DNA of 64,000 bases from Bacillus ndiopicus (GTDB lineage: Bacteria; Bacillota; Bacilli; Bacillales_A; Planococcaceae). Below are positions 43,275 through 52,856 of the stretch, piece by piece. Under the pieces are notes generated by a model. It was not told where the DNA came from. It saw only the letters and a program-made list of their open reading frames with translations, and did not search any database. Position 1 is the first letter of the stretch. Every line of letters begins with the position of its first letter. The DNA is taken from the NCBI RefSeq assembly GCF_000612805.1, contig NZ_HG964403.1, positions 620,001 through 684,000 of the forward strand, in the 5' to 3' direction. The position numbers and the translations under genes were made by a program.

Positions 43275-46200
43275 ATGCAACAAAAAAACAAGCAAACATT
43301 AGCACTTATCGCCATTATTGTATTGCTAGTGCAAACTGTATTTAGTAGCTTACCAGTTATGGCGACAAGTACCACCTCTATACTACAAGTTATGATGACC
43401 ACAGATGGCAAGCCGTATGTAGAAGGCGACATAGCGACAAGCCCTGTAGCCATTCAAGTCACATCTACTTATGCGGATAGTGCTACGGTAGAATTTTCGC
43501 AAGACGGGCAAACATGGCAACCTTTTGATGTAGCAAAACTATTTATGGTAGAAGATATTGGTGAGCATTTTCTATGGTTCCGTCTAATGGGGTCAAGTGA
43601 GATACAAAAATACACAATTCGCATTGCTCAGCCAATGCTTCAAACAATGGCTAATGGGTTAAATGAAGTAACGCATTTACCAGAAGCAGATGTTATGACA
43701 TTTGAAGGGAGTATTGGTGGTTCTTGGGATGGCATGTACAACAATTACCAAAATGGTAAATTATACGTCGGTATGACGCATCAAGCCCCTGATCTTTTGA
43801 ATACCAAAAGTAGAGGGGCCTTCCGTTTCAAGTTAGATGCGGGGAAGGAGGTCACTGCTGCTACCTTGGAGTTGTATGTTCAAGACGTCGAGGGGGTGAA
43901 TCCAGGGTATCCCCTGTATGTTGATGTGTATGGCTCCCCAAACAACGATTTCCCCAACGCTGATAGACCGTTAAATTCATTCCCTCTAGTAGAAACAGGG
44001 GCATCTTCGGTACGCTACATAGCTCCGACAGATCTCAGCGGTCTTCCAGTAGTACCGCCAGGAGGTAAAATAACAAAAGATGTGACTGAAATGGTCAAAG
44101 CATATACAAACAATACAGACCGGGATATTACGCTTGTTGCAATTGGAAATGAATCGAATCCACTTAATGGGCGATTTTCTATTTATTCAGCCGAGCACAC
44201 GAACGCAATACTTCGCCCTAAGCTGATTGTTACTTATGCAGACAACCAACCACCGACTGGAACGATACTTGTCAAGGAGGGGGCATATACGAATGAAGCT
44301 TCTGTTACGCTTGCGATTACCGCCTCTGACCCTGATGCAGGTGATATTGTGACAGCTATGAGATTCACAGAAAATCTAGCAAATTGGCCTTCTGTATGGG
44401 AGAATTTCACAACCTCGAAGTGGTTCCCATTATCGCCGGGGGATGGTAATAAGACCATTTACATGCAGCTAAAGGACAATCGGGGTGGAATTTCGGCTAT
44501 TGAAAGCACGTCCGTCTTTATGGATACATCTGCTCCGACAGGAACATTGCAAATTAACGGAGGTGCATTATGGACAGCTTCCACAAACGTTAATCTGAGT
44601 CTGACGGCGTCTGACTCAGGGAGCGGCTTGAAAGAAATGCGATTCTCGAATGATTCCCTGTCATGGGGAGCATGGCAAGCATTCAACTCATTAGCCTCTT
44701 GGAATATTGCCAATCAAGAAGGCGAAAATACCGTGTATGTCCAGTTCAAAGATGCTGCAGGCAATATTAGTTCAGGCACAATCAGCGATACAATTTGCCT
44801 TGATAAAACGAGTCCTTCTGGAACAATCATGATTAAGGGAGGTGCTTCGATAACAGCAAGCGCCAATGTCAACCTTGCGTTAACAGCTAACGACAGTGGA
44901 TCTGGTGTTACGCTCATGCGGTTGCGCAATGAGAACCAGCCTGCGGGTATGGGTACATGGGAAAACTATACAACATCCAAAGGCTGGACACTTTCTGGCG
45001 GGGAAGGAACTAAAACCGTATATGTAGAGTATCGTGATGCTGCTGGTAATGTAAGCACAGCAGTCAGTGCAAGCATTGTTTTGGATACCACTCCACCTCA
45101 AGTAGTCGGAGTAACAAATGGAGGGCTCTATAATGAAAGGGTAGCTTTCATCTTTAATGAGGGGACAGCAACACTAAACGGCGCCCCTATAACCTCTCCT
45201 TATATGGTTACAGACGAAGGTGATTATACGCTCATTGTTACAGACGGTGCTGGTAATACAACGACTGTTTCGTTTAAGGTTGATTGGACGCCACCTGAAG
45301 GGGAGCTTACGATCAATAACGGGAATCAGTGGACGAACAACGTTAATGTCACTTTAATGCTATCGGGCTTGAGTCCAGATACTCATCAATTGCAAATCTC
45401 CAATGACCCGGTGGGCTTCGATGATCATAGCGGCTGGTTGCCTAAAGCTACAACGATAGGCTGGGCCCTAACGCCAGGAGACGGTGAGAAAACAGTATAT
45501 GTCCGCTTTAAGGATCAAGCTGGCAATATTAGCAACATCGTAAGCGATTCGATAAAGCTTCTGACAGCAATACCTGCTGGAGCAGTGACAATCAATAACG
45601 GTGCTACATGGGCGACAAGAACGGCAGTAGAGCTTTCCTTTGATAATCTTAGTGATGGTATTGCTGAATTCCAAGTGTCGAATCTGAATGGAGACTGGAG
45701 CAATGCAGTCTGGACGCCGATTGCGCCGGTATATAACTGGAATCTTTCAACAGGAGACGGCGATAAGACAATTTATGTCCGTTTTCGTGATAAGGCAGGC
45801 AATATCGGCAACGAGATTAGTGCTGCAATTAAGTTAGATACGGAAGTACCAATGGGTAACTTTACAATTAACGATGGAGACGAGTGGGTAACAGATAAAA
45901 ATGTAACGCTAAAGTTTACGGGGGTTAGCGCAGATGTGGTAGCAATGCAAGTATCGAATGAAGCTGATACATGGTCGTCTGCATGGGAAAATATCACATC
46001 AACGTACAATTGGAATGTTGAATCGGGAGATGGCGTAAAGACAGTTTATGTCCGCTTCAAAGATGAAGCAGGCAATATAAGTAATGTCGTAAGTCAAACG
46101 ATTAAGCTAGATACAGAAGCACCGATAGGGACGGTTGTAATTAACGATGGCAACGAGTGGACAATGGATACAGATGTAACACTATCGATTACGAATGTCA

Positions 46201-47777
46201 GCCCAGATGCGGAAGCAATGCAAATATCGAATAAGGCAGATACATGGCCGTCTATATGGGAAAATATCGAACCAACATACAATTGGAATCTTGAAACAGG
46301 AGACGGTACGAAGACAGTCTATGTGCGTTTTCGTGATGAGTCGGGCAATATCAGCAATGCGATTATTGCTACAATCAAGCTGGATACGGAAGCACCGATA
46401 GGGACGGTTGTAATTAACAATGGCAACGAGTGGACAATGGATACAGATGTAACACTATCGATTACGGATGTCAGCCCAGACGCAGAAGCAATGCAAATAT
46501 CAAATGAGGCTGGTACATGGTCGTCTATATGGGAAAATATCACATCAACGTACAATTGGAATCTTGAATCGGGGGACGGTGTAAAGACAGTTTATGTCCG
46601 CTTCAAAGATGAAGCAGGAAATATAAGTAATGTCATAAGCCAGACGATTAAGCTGGATACAGAAGCACCAACGGGAAGCTTTACAATTAACAATGGAGAC
46701 GAGCTGACGAAGGATAAAAATGTAACGCTATCATTTGTTGGAGTCAGTGCGGATGCAGAAGCAATGCAAGTATCGAATGAAGCTAATACATGGTCGTCTG
46801 CATGGGAAAATATCACATCAACGTACAGGTGGAATCTGACAACAGGGAACGGTATGAAGACAGTCTATGTGCGCTTTCGAGATGAGGCGGGCAATATAAG
46901 CACCGCGGTTAGTGCTACAATCAAGTTTGATGCTACGCCATCAACAGGAGGTAATACAACGTCACCTTCAACATCAAACGACAATGATGATTCAGCACCA
47001 GCACCTGTTAAAATTACATTGCATACAAATGGTGGCACAGTGCTAGCGCCAATTGAACTTGCTTATAATACAAAAATAAGTGACTTACCTATACCAACAA
47101 GAGGAGGCTATCGCTTTGACGGCTGGTATGAGGATGAAGCATTGACAAAGCCTTGGGCAGCAGACACAGTTGTGCGAGAAAATATTTCGCTATATGCGAA
47201 ATGGACAGCATTGCCCGTGGAAGAATCTGAATCTCCACAAGAGCCACAACCATCAAAGCCAACTGTAACGTTTGGTGATGTAGAGACACATTGGGCGAAA
47301 GAAATGATTGAAGAACTAGCGGCACAGGGGATTATCCAAGGCTACGAGGATGGCACTTTCCGTCCAAATGAATCAGTTAGCCGTATGCATGTCGCTGTAT
47401 TACTAACAAGAGCTTTTTCATTGGAAGCAGTGAGAGAGGCGGATGATTTCTTAGATGTACCAAAGAATCACCGCTATTATGAGGCGATTAAGGTGTTACA
47501 GCAAGCGGGCATTATTGACGGCTCCAATGGCGCATTCCTGCCAGCAGAAAATATGACAAGAGCGCAATTGGCGAAGGTGCTTGTTGGTATATTGGGATTA
47601 ACACCAGATGGCACAAGCTCGTTCACTGATGTAGACAAGAAGCATTGGAGCGCAGGCTATATTGCCGTACTAGAGCGTGAAGGCATTGCGTTAGGTGATA
47701 ATGGCAATTTCCGACCGAATGAAGCTGTCACAAGAGCGCAATTTGTGGCGTTTTTATATCGCATTATGCAAAGATAG
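43275..47777 (+). CDS. SLH-anchored surface protein with ten Ig-like repeats
   Basis: 1500 residues. Signal peptide (ALIAIIVLLVQTVFSSLPVMA), a DNRLRE-like domain (about 140-325), nine repeats of about 91 residues plus one shorter divergent unit (about 326-1220; consensus GDGxKTVYVRFKDxAGNIS), a Thr/Ser/Asp linker, one InlB-type B-repeat (GGYRFDGWYEDEALTKPW), and three SLH domains (about 1330-1500; e.g. HWAKEMIEELAAQGII) that should bind pyruvylated cell-wall polymer. Thus a rod-like surface adhesin or enzyme-less wall protein; no catalytic domain is evident. AAGGAGG precedes the ATG. Base composition of the first half (43.7-45.1 kb) is visibly richer in G and C than the neighbours. Confidence 0.9.
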   Translation: MQQKNKQTLALIAIIVLLVQTVFSSLPVMATSTTSILQVMMTTDGKPYVEGDIATSPVAIQVTSTYADSATVEFSQDGQTWQPFDVAKLFMVEDIGEHFLWFRLMGSSEIQKYTIRIAQPMLQTMANGLNEVTHLPEADVMTFEGSIGGSWDGMYNNYQNGKLYVGMTHQAPDLLNTKSRGAFRFKLDAGKEVTAATLELYVQDVEGVNPGYPLYVDVYGSPNNDFPNADRPLNSFPLVETGASSVRYIAPTDLSGLPVVPPGGKITKDVTEMVKAYTNNTDRDITLVAIGNESNPLNGRFSIYSAEHTNAILRPKLIVTYADNQPPTGTILVKEGAYTNEASVTLAITASDPDAGDIVTAMRFTENLANWPSVWENFTTSKWFPLSPGDGNKTIYMQLKDNRGGISAIESTSVFMDTSAPTGTLQINGGALWTASTNVNLSLTASDSGSGLKEMRFSNDSLSWGAWQAFNSLASWNIANQEGENTVYVQFKDAAGNISSGTISDTICLDKTSPSGTIMIKGGASITASANVNLALTANDSGSGVTLMRLRNENQPAGMGTWENYTTSKGWTLSGGEGTKTVYVEYRDAAGNVSTAVSASIVLDTTPPQVVGVTNGGLYNERVAFIFNEGTATLNGAPITSPYMVTDEGDYTLIVTDGAGNTTTVSFKVDWTPPEGELTINNGNQWTNNVNVTLMLSGLSPDTHQLQISNDPVGFDDHSGWLPKATTIGWALTPGDGEKTVYVRFKDQAGNISNIVSDSIKLLTAIPAGAVTINNGATWATRTAVELSFDNLSDGIAEFQVSNLNGDWSNAVWTPIAPVYNWNLSTGDGDKTIYVRFRDKAGNIGNEISAAIKLDTEVPMGNFTINDGDEWVTDKNVTLKFTGVSADVVAMQVSNEADTWSSAWENITSTYNWNVESGDGVKTVYVRFKDEAGNISNVVSQTIKLDTEAPIGTVVINDGNEWTMDTDVTLSITNVSPDAEAMQISNKADTWPSIWENIEPTYNWNLETGDGTKTVYVRFRDESGNISNAIIATIKLDTEAPIGTVVINNGNEWTMDTDVTLSITDVSPDAEAMQISNEAGTWSSIWENITSTYNWNLESGDGVKTVYVRFKDEAGNISNVISQTIKLDTEAPTGSFTINNGDELTKDKNVTLSFVGVSADAEAMQVSNEANTWSSAWENITSTYRWNLTTGNGMKTVYVRFRDEAGNISTAVSATIKFDATPSTGGNTTSPSTSNDNDDSAPAPVKITLHTNGGTVLAPIELAYNTKISDLPIPTRGGYRFDGWYEDEALTKPWAADTVVRENISLYAKWTALPVEESESPQEPQPSKPTVTFGDVETHWAKEMIEELAAQGIIQGYEDGTFRPNESVSRMHVAVLLTRAFSLEAVREADDFLDVPKNHRYYEAIKVLQQAGIIDGSNGAFLPAENMTRAQLAKVLVGILGLTPDGTSSFTDVDKKHWSAGYIAVLEREGIALGDNGNFRPNEAVTRAQFVAFLYRIMQR
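44250..46940 (+). repeat. Ten tandem units encoding about 91-residue Ig-like domains
   Basis: Units start at P[TSIM]G and end at KLDTEA or similar. The last units are nearly identical in DNA with a 273-bp period (ACCGATAGGG at 46121 recurs at 46394). Unit 4 (about 45.10-45.30 kb) is shorter and divergent. Confidence 0.88.
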
Positions 47778-47785
47778 TTAGAAGA

Positions 47786-47826
47786 AAAGAAGCTTGTTTG
47801 GAAAAAATCCCAAACAAGCTTCTTTT
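47786..47826. terminator. Bidirectional terminator between SLH gene and potD
   Basis: AAGAAGCTTGTTTGG pairs perfectly with CCAAACAAGCTTCTT, with A and T runs outside on both strands. Confidence 0.9.
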
Positions 47827-48902
47827 TAACGCATATTCATTTTAAACTCTAAAAACAGCTCATTATATTTACCTAACCATTCAAGACCAAGGTTTTCGTA
47901 TACTTCGAGATGCTCGCGTGTTTCTTCATCAGGATAGTAACGCTCATCCTCAACTACCTCAGGGTCCATTAGCTCCATTGCTGCTGCATTAGGCGTAGAG
48001 TAGCCTACGTAATCCGTATTTTGTGCGTTGACTTCTGCATCCAGCATAAAATTAATGAAGGCATGTGCCCCATCAATATTTTTCGCCGTTTTTGGAATAA
48101 CGAAATTGTCAAACCATAAATTCGAGCCTTCTTCTGGTACAGCATATGTTAAGTCTTCATTTTCAAACATCATATCTGCGGCTTGCCCTGACCATGTAAG
48201 AGCAACAGATGCTTCATTATTAATCATTAAGGGTGTAATTTCATCACCGATAATCGCTTTTACATTTGGCGCAAGAGTGATTAATTTATCCGTTGCTGTG
48301 CGTAAAATTTTATCATCTTTCGTATTTAAAGATTCGCCAATTGAGTTTAAGCCCATACCCATTACTTCACGTGCACCATCAACTAAAAAGACTTTACCTT
48401 TTAATGATGGATCCCATAAATCTTCCCAAGAGTCAAATGTTAATTCATCACCAATTATCGTAGGATTATAGACGATACCAACAGTTCCCCAAAAGTATGG
48501 AAGTGAATATTCATTGCCTGGGTCAAATGCTAAATCTAAAAAATATGGATCAATATTTTTCAAATTTGGTATTTTTGAATGATCTAAAGGAATTAATAAA
48601 TCCTTTTCCTTCATCATTTCGACTGTATATTCAGAAGGAGCAGCTATATCGTAAGCTGAGCCTCCTTGTTGAATTTTCGTTAACATTGCTTCATTTGAAT
48701 CAAATGTTTCATAAATAACATGGATACCTGTTTCTTTTTCAAATTGCTTAATTAAATCTGGATCGATATACTCTCCCCAGTTAAAAACAGTTAGTGTATC
48801 CTTGCCTCCTTTACCCCCAGTTACCTGCAGTTGATTAGCAGCTAGAAATAACAGAGCACAAGCAATGACGATAGCAATTGTAGCTTGAAGTAACTGTCTC
48901 AT
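47826..48902 (-). CDS. potD: Spermidine/putrescine-binding protein PotD
   Basis: 358 residues. VFNWGEYIDPDLIKQFEKETG, YETFDSNEAMLTKI and YDIAAPSEYTVEMM identify the polyamine-binding protein. The N-terminus has one hydrophobic segment (ATIAIVIACALLFLAANQL) but no lipobox: the only nearby Cys (CALLFLAA) lies inside the hydrophobic core, so it may stay attached by an uncleaved anchor. Last gene of the potABCD operon, three bases after potC. Confidence 0.93.
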   Translation of the reverse strand: MRQLLQATIAIVIACALLFLAANQLQVTGGKGGKDTLTVFNWGEYIDPDLIKQFEKETGIHVIYETFDSNEAMLTKIQQGGSAYDIAAPSEYTVEMMKEKDLLIPLDHSKIPNLKNIDPYFLDLAFDPGNEYSLPYFWGTVGIVYNPTIIGDELTFDSWEDLWDPSLKGKVFLVDGAREVMGMGLNSIGESLNTKDDKILRTATDKLITLAPNVKAIIGDEITPLMINNEASVALTWSGQAADMMFENEDLTYAVPEEGSNLWFDNFVIPKTAKNIDGAHAFINFMLDAEVNAQNTDYVGYSTPNAAAMELMDPEVVEDERYYPDEETREHLEVYENLGLEWLGKYNELFLEFKMNMR

Positions 48903-48905
48903 TTG

Positions 48906-49700
48906 TTAGCGTCCCACCTTTGCTTGTTTTGAGCGACTATTAACAAAATAGTAGCCAACGACTACAAGTACTGTAATAACGAAGATTAAACCGGAAATTG
49001 CGTTAATTGTTAATGTAATACCAGTACGAGCCATAGAGTAAATTTCTACAGACAATGTGCTAAAGCCGTTTCCCGTTACGAAAAATGTAACAGCGAAATC
49101 ATCTAATGAATAAGTCAAGGCCATGAAAAATCCTGCGAAAATACCTGGTGCAATATAAGGTAAAATAACACGCATTAACACATCGCGTTTTGTTGCACCT
49201 AAGTCACGCGCAGCATCAATTAAAGATGTATTCATTTCAAGCAGCTTTGGCAATACCATCAGTACAACAATCGGTACGCTGAAGGCGATATGTGATACAA
49301 GCACAGATGCAAAGCCCAACTTGACACCGATAAAAGTAAATAAAATTAAGAAACTAGCACCAATAATAACGTCTGGGCTAACGATTAAAACGTTATTTAA
49401 TGACAACAATACGCTACGCATTTTTGCATTTTTTACGGAAACAATACCAATTGCTCCGAATGTACCGATAATTGTGGCAAGCAAACCAGATAGCAGTGCT
49501 ACTAAAACAGTATTAATTAAAATGACAATTAAGCGTGAATCGCCGAATACTGCGGCATAATGCTCCCACGTAAATGATTCGAAATCGTTCATATTGCCAG
49601 CGCTATTGAACGAATAAAAAATAAGGTAAAGGATGGGTGCATATAAAATAGCGAAAACAAGCACCAAGTAAGTTTTAGCAAGGGGCGATAGTCTTTCCAT
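48906..49700 (-). CDS. potC: Polyamine ABC transporter permease PotC
   Basis: 264 residues, six hydrophobic segments, permease EAA loop DAARDLGATKRDVLMRVILPYIAPG. SFNSAGNMNDFESFTWEHY following the first span is typical of PotC. The start codon shares one base with the potB stop (TAATG). Confidence 0.93.
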   Translation of the reverse strand: MERLSPLAKTYLVLVFAILYAPILYLIFYSFNSAGNMNDFESFTWEHYAAVFGDSRLIVILINTVLVALLSGLLATIIGTFGAIGIVSVKNAKMRSVLLSLNNVLIVSPDVIIGASFLILFTFIGVKLGFASVLVSHIAFSVPIVVLMVLPKLLEMNTSLIDAARDLGATKRDVLMRVILPYIAPGIFAGFFMALTYSLDDFAVTFFVTGNGFSTLSVEIYSMARTGITLTINAISGLIFVITVLVVVGYYFVNSRSKQAKVGR

Positions 49701-50506
49701 TATGCACGGCCTCCCTTAGAGTTTTTCCCTGTAAATAGCATAATTAATACCATAATAAAGATTAAAAATACCGCAATTGTAGAGCCCATTCCCCAGTTTT
49801 GTGATACGAGGAATTGCTGCTCAATCGCTGTCCCAAGTGTGATTACTCGGTTACCTGCAATAAGTCGTGTAATCATAAAGAGCGATAATGCAGGAATAAA
49901 TGTTACTTGAATACCCGACTTTACACCATCAATCGTTAATGGGAAAATCACACGACGAAACGTTGTGAAGCTTGAAGCACCAAGGTCACGTGCAGCATAG
50001 ACAAGCGTCGGATTTAGCTTATCAAGTGAATTGAAAATCGGAATAATCATAAACGGTATGAAAATATAAACCGATACGAATACAAAGCTGAAATTAGTAA
50101 ATAAAATTTGTTGTGGGTCAAAGCCAAACACTTCAATCATTGCATTGATAGGTCCATATAAACCGAAAATACCGATAAATGCATATGTTTTTAATAACAA
50201 GTTAATCCAAGAAGGAATAATGATGAGCATAAGCCATAAATGTTTATGCTTCGTTTTCGTTAATAAATAAGCTACTGGATACGATACAAGCAATGTGAAA
50301 AATGTAATTAAAAAGGCGTACCAAAAGCTAGATAGCGTCATTTTCAAATAAACAGTTGAGAAAAATGCAGCATAGTTAGCTAATGTAAAATTTCCTTCTA
50401 AGTCCTGCAAAGAATAATAAATAATTAAAGCAATTGGTGCGATAACAAATAGTGCAATCCAAATGGCATAAGGAAATAATGCACTTTTTGAATTTTTAGT
50501 TTGCAT
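49700..50506 (-). CDS. potB: Polyamine ABC transporter permease PotB
   Basis: About 268 residues, six hydrophobic segments, EAA loop [25 protein letters not shown]. Four ATG codons in a row follow GGAG at the end of potA; the third or fourth (50509 or 50506) has the right spacing, while the frame could open further upstream at 50530. The run of GATGAT both encodes the acidic potA tail and supplies the start. Confidence 0.92.
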   Translation of the reverse strand: MQTKNSKSALFPYAIWIALFVIAPIALIIYYSLQDLEGNFTLANYAAFFSTVYLKMTLSSFWYAFLITFFTLLVSYPVAYLLTKTKHKHLWLMLIIIPSWINLLLKTYAFIGIFGLYGPINAMIEVFGFDPQQILFTNFSFVFVSVYIFIPFMIIPIFNSLDKLNPTLVYAARDLGASSFTTFRRVIFPLTIDGVKSGIQVTFIPALSLFMITRLIAGNRVITLGTAIEQQFLVSQNWGMGSTIAVFLIFIMVLIMLFTGKNSKGGRA

Positions 50507-51602
50507 CATCATCATCTCCATATGATTCAAGTCGCTTGTCGAAATCTTCTTCCGTTTCGTTTAGGCGCATAACATGAATAGCTTCTGGATCAAAATCTAA
50601 GCCGATTTTTTGCCCTACTTCCGCTTTTTTCAATGAGTGGACAAGCCATTCATTACCATCTTGGTCGTATGTTGAAATTTCATAATGAACACCACGGAAT
50701 AATTGTGTATCTACTGTTACAACAAGTTTACCTTTGTCAACAGCTGTAATTTCTAAATCCTCGGGTCGAATAACGATATCGATTTTTTCATTTTTTTGCA
50801 TCCCTTGGTCAACACATTCAAACTCTTTTCCCGCAAAGCTAACACGGAAATCATCAAGCATAATGCCATCAACAATATTGGATTCGCCAATAAAATCAGC
50901 TACGAAGCGGTTAATTGGCTCGTCGTAAATATCTACAGGAGTACCTGATTGCTGAATTTCACCGTTTGATAAAACGAAAATTTCATCGCTCATTGCTAAC
51001 GCTTCCTCTTGGTCATGTGTAACGAAGACAAATGTTTTCCCAAGACGTTGCTGTAATTCACGTAGCTCATACTGCATTTCTGTACGCAGCTTTAAATCAA
51101 GTGCTGATAATGGTTCATCTAATAAAATAATTTCTGGATCATTAACGATGGCACGTGCGATTGCTACACGCTGGCGTTGTCCACCTGACATTTCAGAAAT
51201 TTCACGGTTGCCATAGCCTGCTAAGTTAACGAATTTCAATGCCTCTTGTACACGTTCCTCAATTTCTGCCTCTTTTACTTTTTTAATACGTAGACCAAAT
51301 GCCACATTTTCAAAAACATTTAAATGAGGGAACAGCGCATAATCTTGGAACACTGTATTTACTTGACGCTCATTAGCAGGTACATTATTGATTTTTTTAT
51401 CATGGAAGAAAACAGAGCCGCCAGTTGGCTCAGTAAAGCCTGCAATAATTCGTAAAATCGTTGTTTTACCACAGCCAGATGGACCAAGTAACGTATAAAA
51501 CTTACCTTTCTCTAGCTCAAAGTTAATGTTTTTCAGAACGACTGTCCCGTCGTCATAAGATTTCGTCACATTTTCAAAACGAATAATTGTATTGTTGTCC
51601 AT
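50496..51602 (-). CDS. potA: Polyamine ABC transporter ATPase PotA
   Basis: 368 residues. Walker [10 protein letters not shown], signature [14 protein letters not shown], Walker [13 protein letters not shown], switch His in VTHDQEEAL, then a C-terminal TOBE-like regulatory domain (about 240-350). It energises PotBC. The C-terminus is very acidic (GDDDDAN). First transport gene, 15 nt after the regulator gene. Confidence 0.95.
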   Translation of the reverse strand: MDNNTIIRFENVTKSYDDGTVVLKNINFELEKGKFYTLLGPSGCGKTTILRIIAGFTEPTGGSVFFHDKKINNVPANERQVNTVFQDYALFPHLNVFENVAFGLRIKKVKEAEIEERVQEALKFVNLAGYGNREISEMSGGQRQRVAIARAIVNDPEIILLDEPLSALDLKLRTEMQYELRELQQRLGKTFVFVTHDQEEALAMSDEIFVLSNGEIQQSGTPVDIYDEPINRFVADFIGESNIVDGIMLDDFRVSFAGKEFECVDQGMQKNEKIDIVIRPEDLEITAVDKGKLVVTVDTQLFRGVHYEISTYDQDGNEWLVHSLKKAEVGQKIGLDFDPEAIHVMRLNETEEDFDKRLESYGDDDDAN

Positions 51603-51617
51603 AACAAGCCTCCTAAA

Positions 51618-52163
51618 CTATAAATAAGATTCAGTTGCAACGAGCAACAATTCTGTTGTCCCGTCATGAGCATTAAAAATTTGATGATTGGACACAGCAT
51701 CATAGTAAACAGAATGTCCCTCTGTTGCAATATAAGCCTCGTCGCCAATCACAACACGAATGCGCCCTTTTAATACGTAAATAAAAGTTTCCGCAAGAGA
51801 AGGTTCAAATGCTTTAAAAGCTCCACCTTTTTGGATTTTTAAAAAGACAGGCTCCATCTCTTTATCGTTTGATGTTGGTATCAGCCATTCAATTTCAAAT
51901 TGTTTTTCGCTATCTGTAAAGCTAGTGCGGTCTTCCTTCGTAAATACAACGTGCTTATTTTGCCATTTTTCATCATCAAAAAATTGCTTCGGTGTTGTAC
52001 CGAGCACCTCTAAAATTGAAAATAATGTTTCGATGGAAGGGGAGTTTAAATCGCGCTCAAGCTGCGAAATATAGCCTTTAGTTAAGTCTGTTCGTTCGCC
52101 AAGCTCTTCTTGGGTAAGCCCTTTTTTAAGGCGAAGCTCTTTTATTTTCATGCCAATTTGCAT
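51618..52163 (-). CDS. XRE-cupin regulator of the pot operon
   Basis: 181 residues: an N-terminal helix-turn-helix (KGLTQEELGERTDLTKGYISQLERD) and a C-terminal cupin (about 105-178; TFIYVLKGRIRVVIGD) that binds a small ligand, as in PuuR-type regulators. Being the first gene of potABCD it probably senses polyamines and controls the operon and itself. TAAGGAGGC precedes the ATG. The upstream region contains repeated AGTTTA half-sites. Confidence 0.9.
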   Translation of the reverse strand: MQIGMKIKELRLKKGLTQEELGERTDLTKGYISQLERDLNSPSIETLFSILEVLGTTPKQFFDDEKWQNKHVVFTKEDRTSFTDSEKQFEIEWLIPTSNDKEMEPVFLKIQKGGAFKAFEPSLAETFIYVLKGRIRVVIGDEAYIATEGHSVYYDAVSNHQIFNAHDGTTELLLVATESYL

Positions 52164-52179
52164 TTCTTTGCCTCCTTAT

Positions 52180-52240
52180 AAGTTTAGTAATTTTAAACTG
52201 TTAGTTATGAAAGTTTACTTTTACAAAACTTTAAGTTTAC
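52180..52240. promoter_or_regulatory. Candidate operator region for the XRE-cupin regulator
   Basis: Two inverted repeats lie side by side: AGTTTA..TAAACT (52181-52199) and AAAGTTT-N9-AAACTTT (52210-52232), followed by another AGTTTAC. Clustering of the same half-site just upstream of the regulator start suggests autoregulation. Confidence 0.45.
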
Positions 52241-52360
52241 AAAAACATAGATAATTATACAGCTTTCTACCTAAAATACAAGTGCTTTCAAAAGTTTTTA
52301 CAAAGAATTTAGGGCAAATTTTTATGGTGCTTACATATTGTAAAGAAGGAGGAGATAATA

Positions 52361-52795
52361 ATGAAATTGAAAGATACGATGCCGGAATTTCATGGGGCAA
52401 CAGGCTGGTTAAATCGTAAAATAAGAAAAAGTGATTTGAAAAATATTACGATTGTTCATTTTTGGTCAGTTAGCTGCTCTTTATGTAAAGAGCTATTGCC
52501 AAAGCTTTATGCAATTTCAAAAAATTATGAAGTTGATTTAATCGCAGTTCATATGCCAAGGCAGCCAGAGGATGAAGTACTTGCAACAGTAAAGGATGCT
52601 GTGCAGCAATACGGAATGAAGGAAGCAGTTTTTTTAGACCACAAGAAAAATCTAACAAATATTTATAATCCTCGTTTTGTGCCAACTTATTATGTATTTG
52701 ATCAGGAGCAGCAGTTACGCCATATTCAAATTGCAGGGAGCATGCGATTAATTGAAAATAAAATACAATATTTATCCCGCAATAACATTCAGTAA
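52361..52795 (+). CDS. Thioredoxin-like protein (TlpA type), cytosolic
   Basis: 144 residues with a thioredoxin fold. The redox motif is CSLC in HFWSVSCSLCKELLP, and the cis-Pro position is in RFVPTYYVFD. No signal peptide, unlike ResA or StoA, so it should act in the cytoplasm. AAGGAGGAG precedes the ATG. It is divergent from the pot operon and 61 nt ahead of ktrC, perhaps co-transcribed. Confidence 0.85.
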   Translation: MKLKDTMPEFHGATGWLNRKIRKSDLKNITIVHFWSVSCSLCKELLPKLYAISKNYEVDLIAVHMPRQPEDEVLATVKDAVQQYGMKEAVFLDHKKNLTNIYNPRFVPTYYVFDQEQQLRHIQIAGSMRLIENKIQYLSRNNIQ

Positions 52796-52856
52796 TTAAT
52801 TGAAAGAATAAAGCAATTTACGTTACACTGATGACAGCAGAGTGGAGGAGACACAG

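Noticed and set aside
44234-46816. Series of minus-strand ORFs of about 70-85 codons at regular spacing
   Set aside because: They are antisense shadows of the tandem repeats in the SLH gene.
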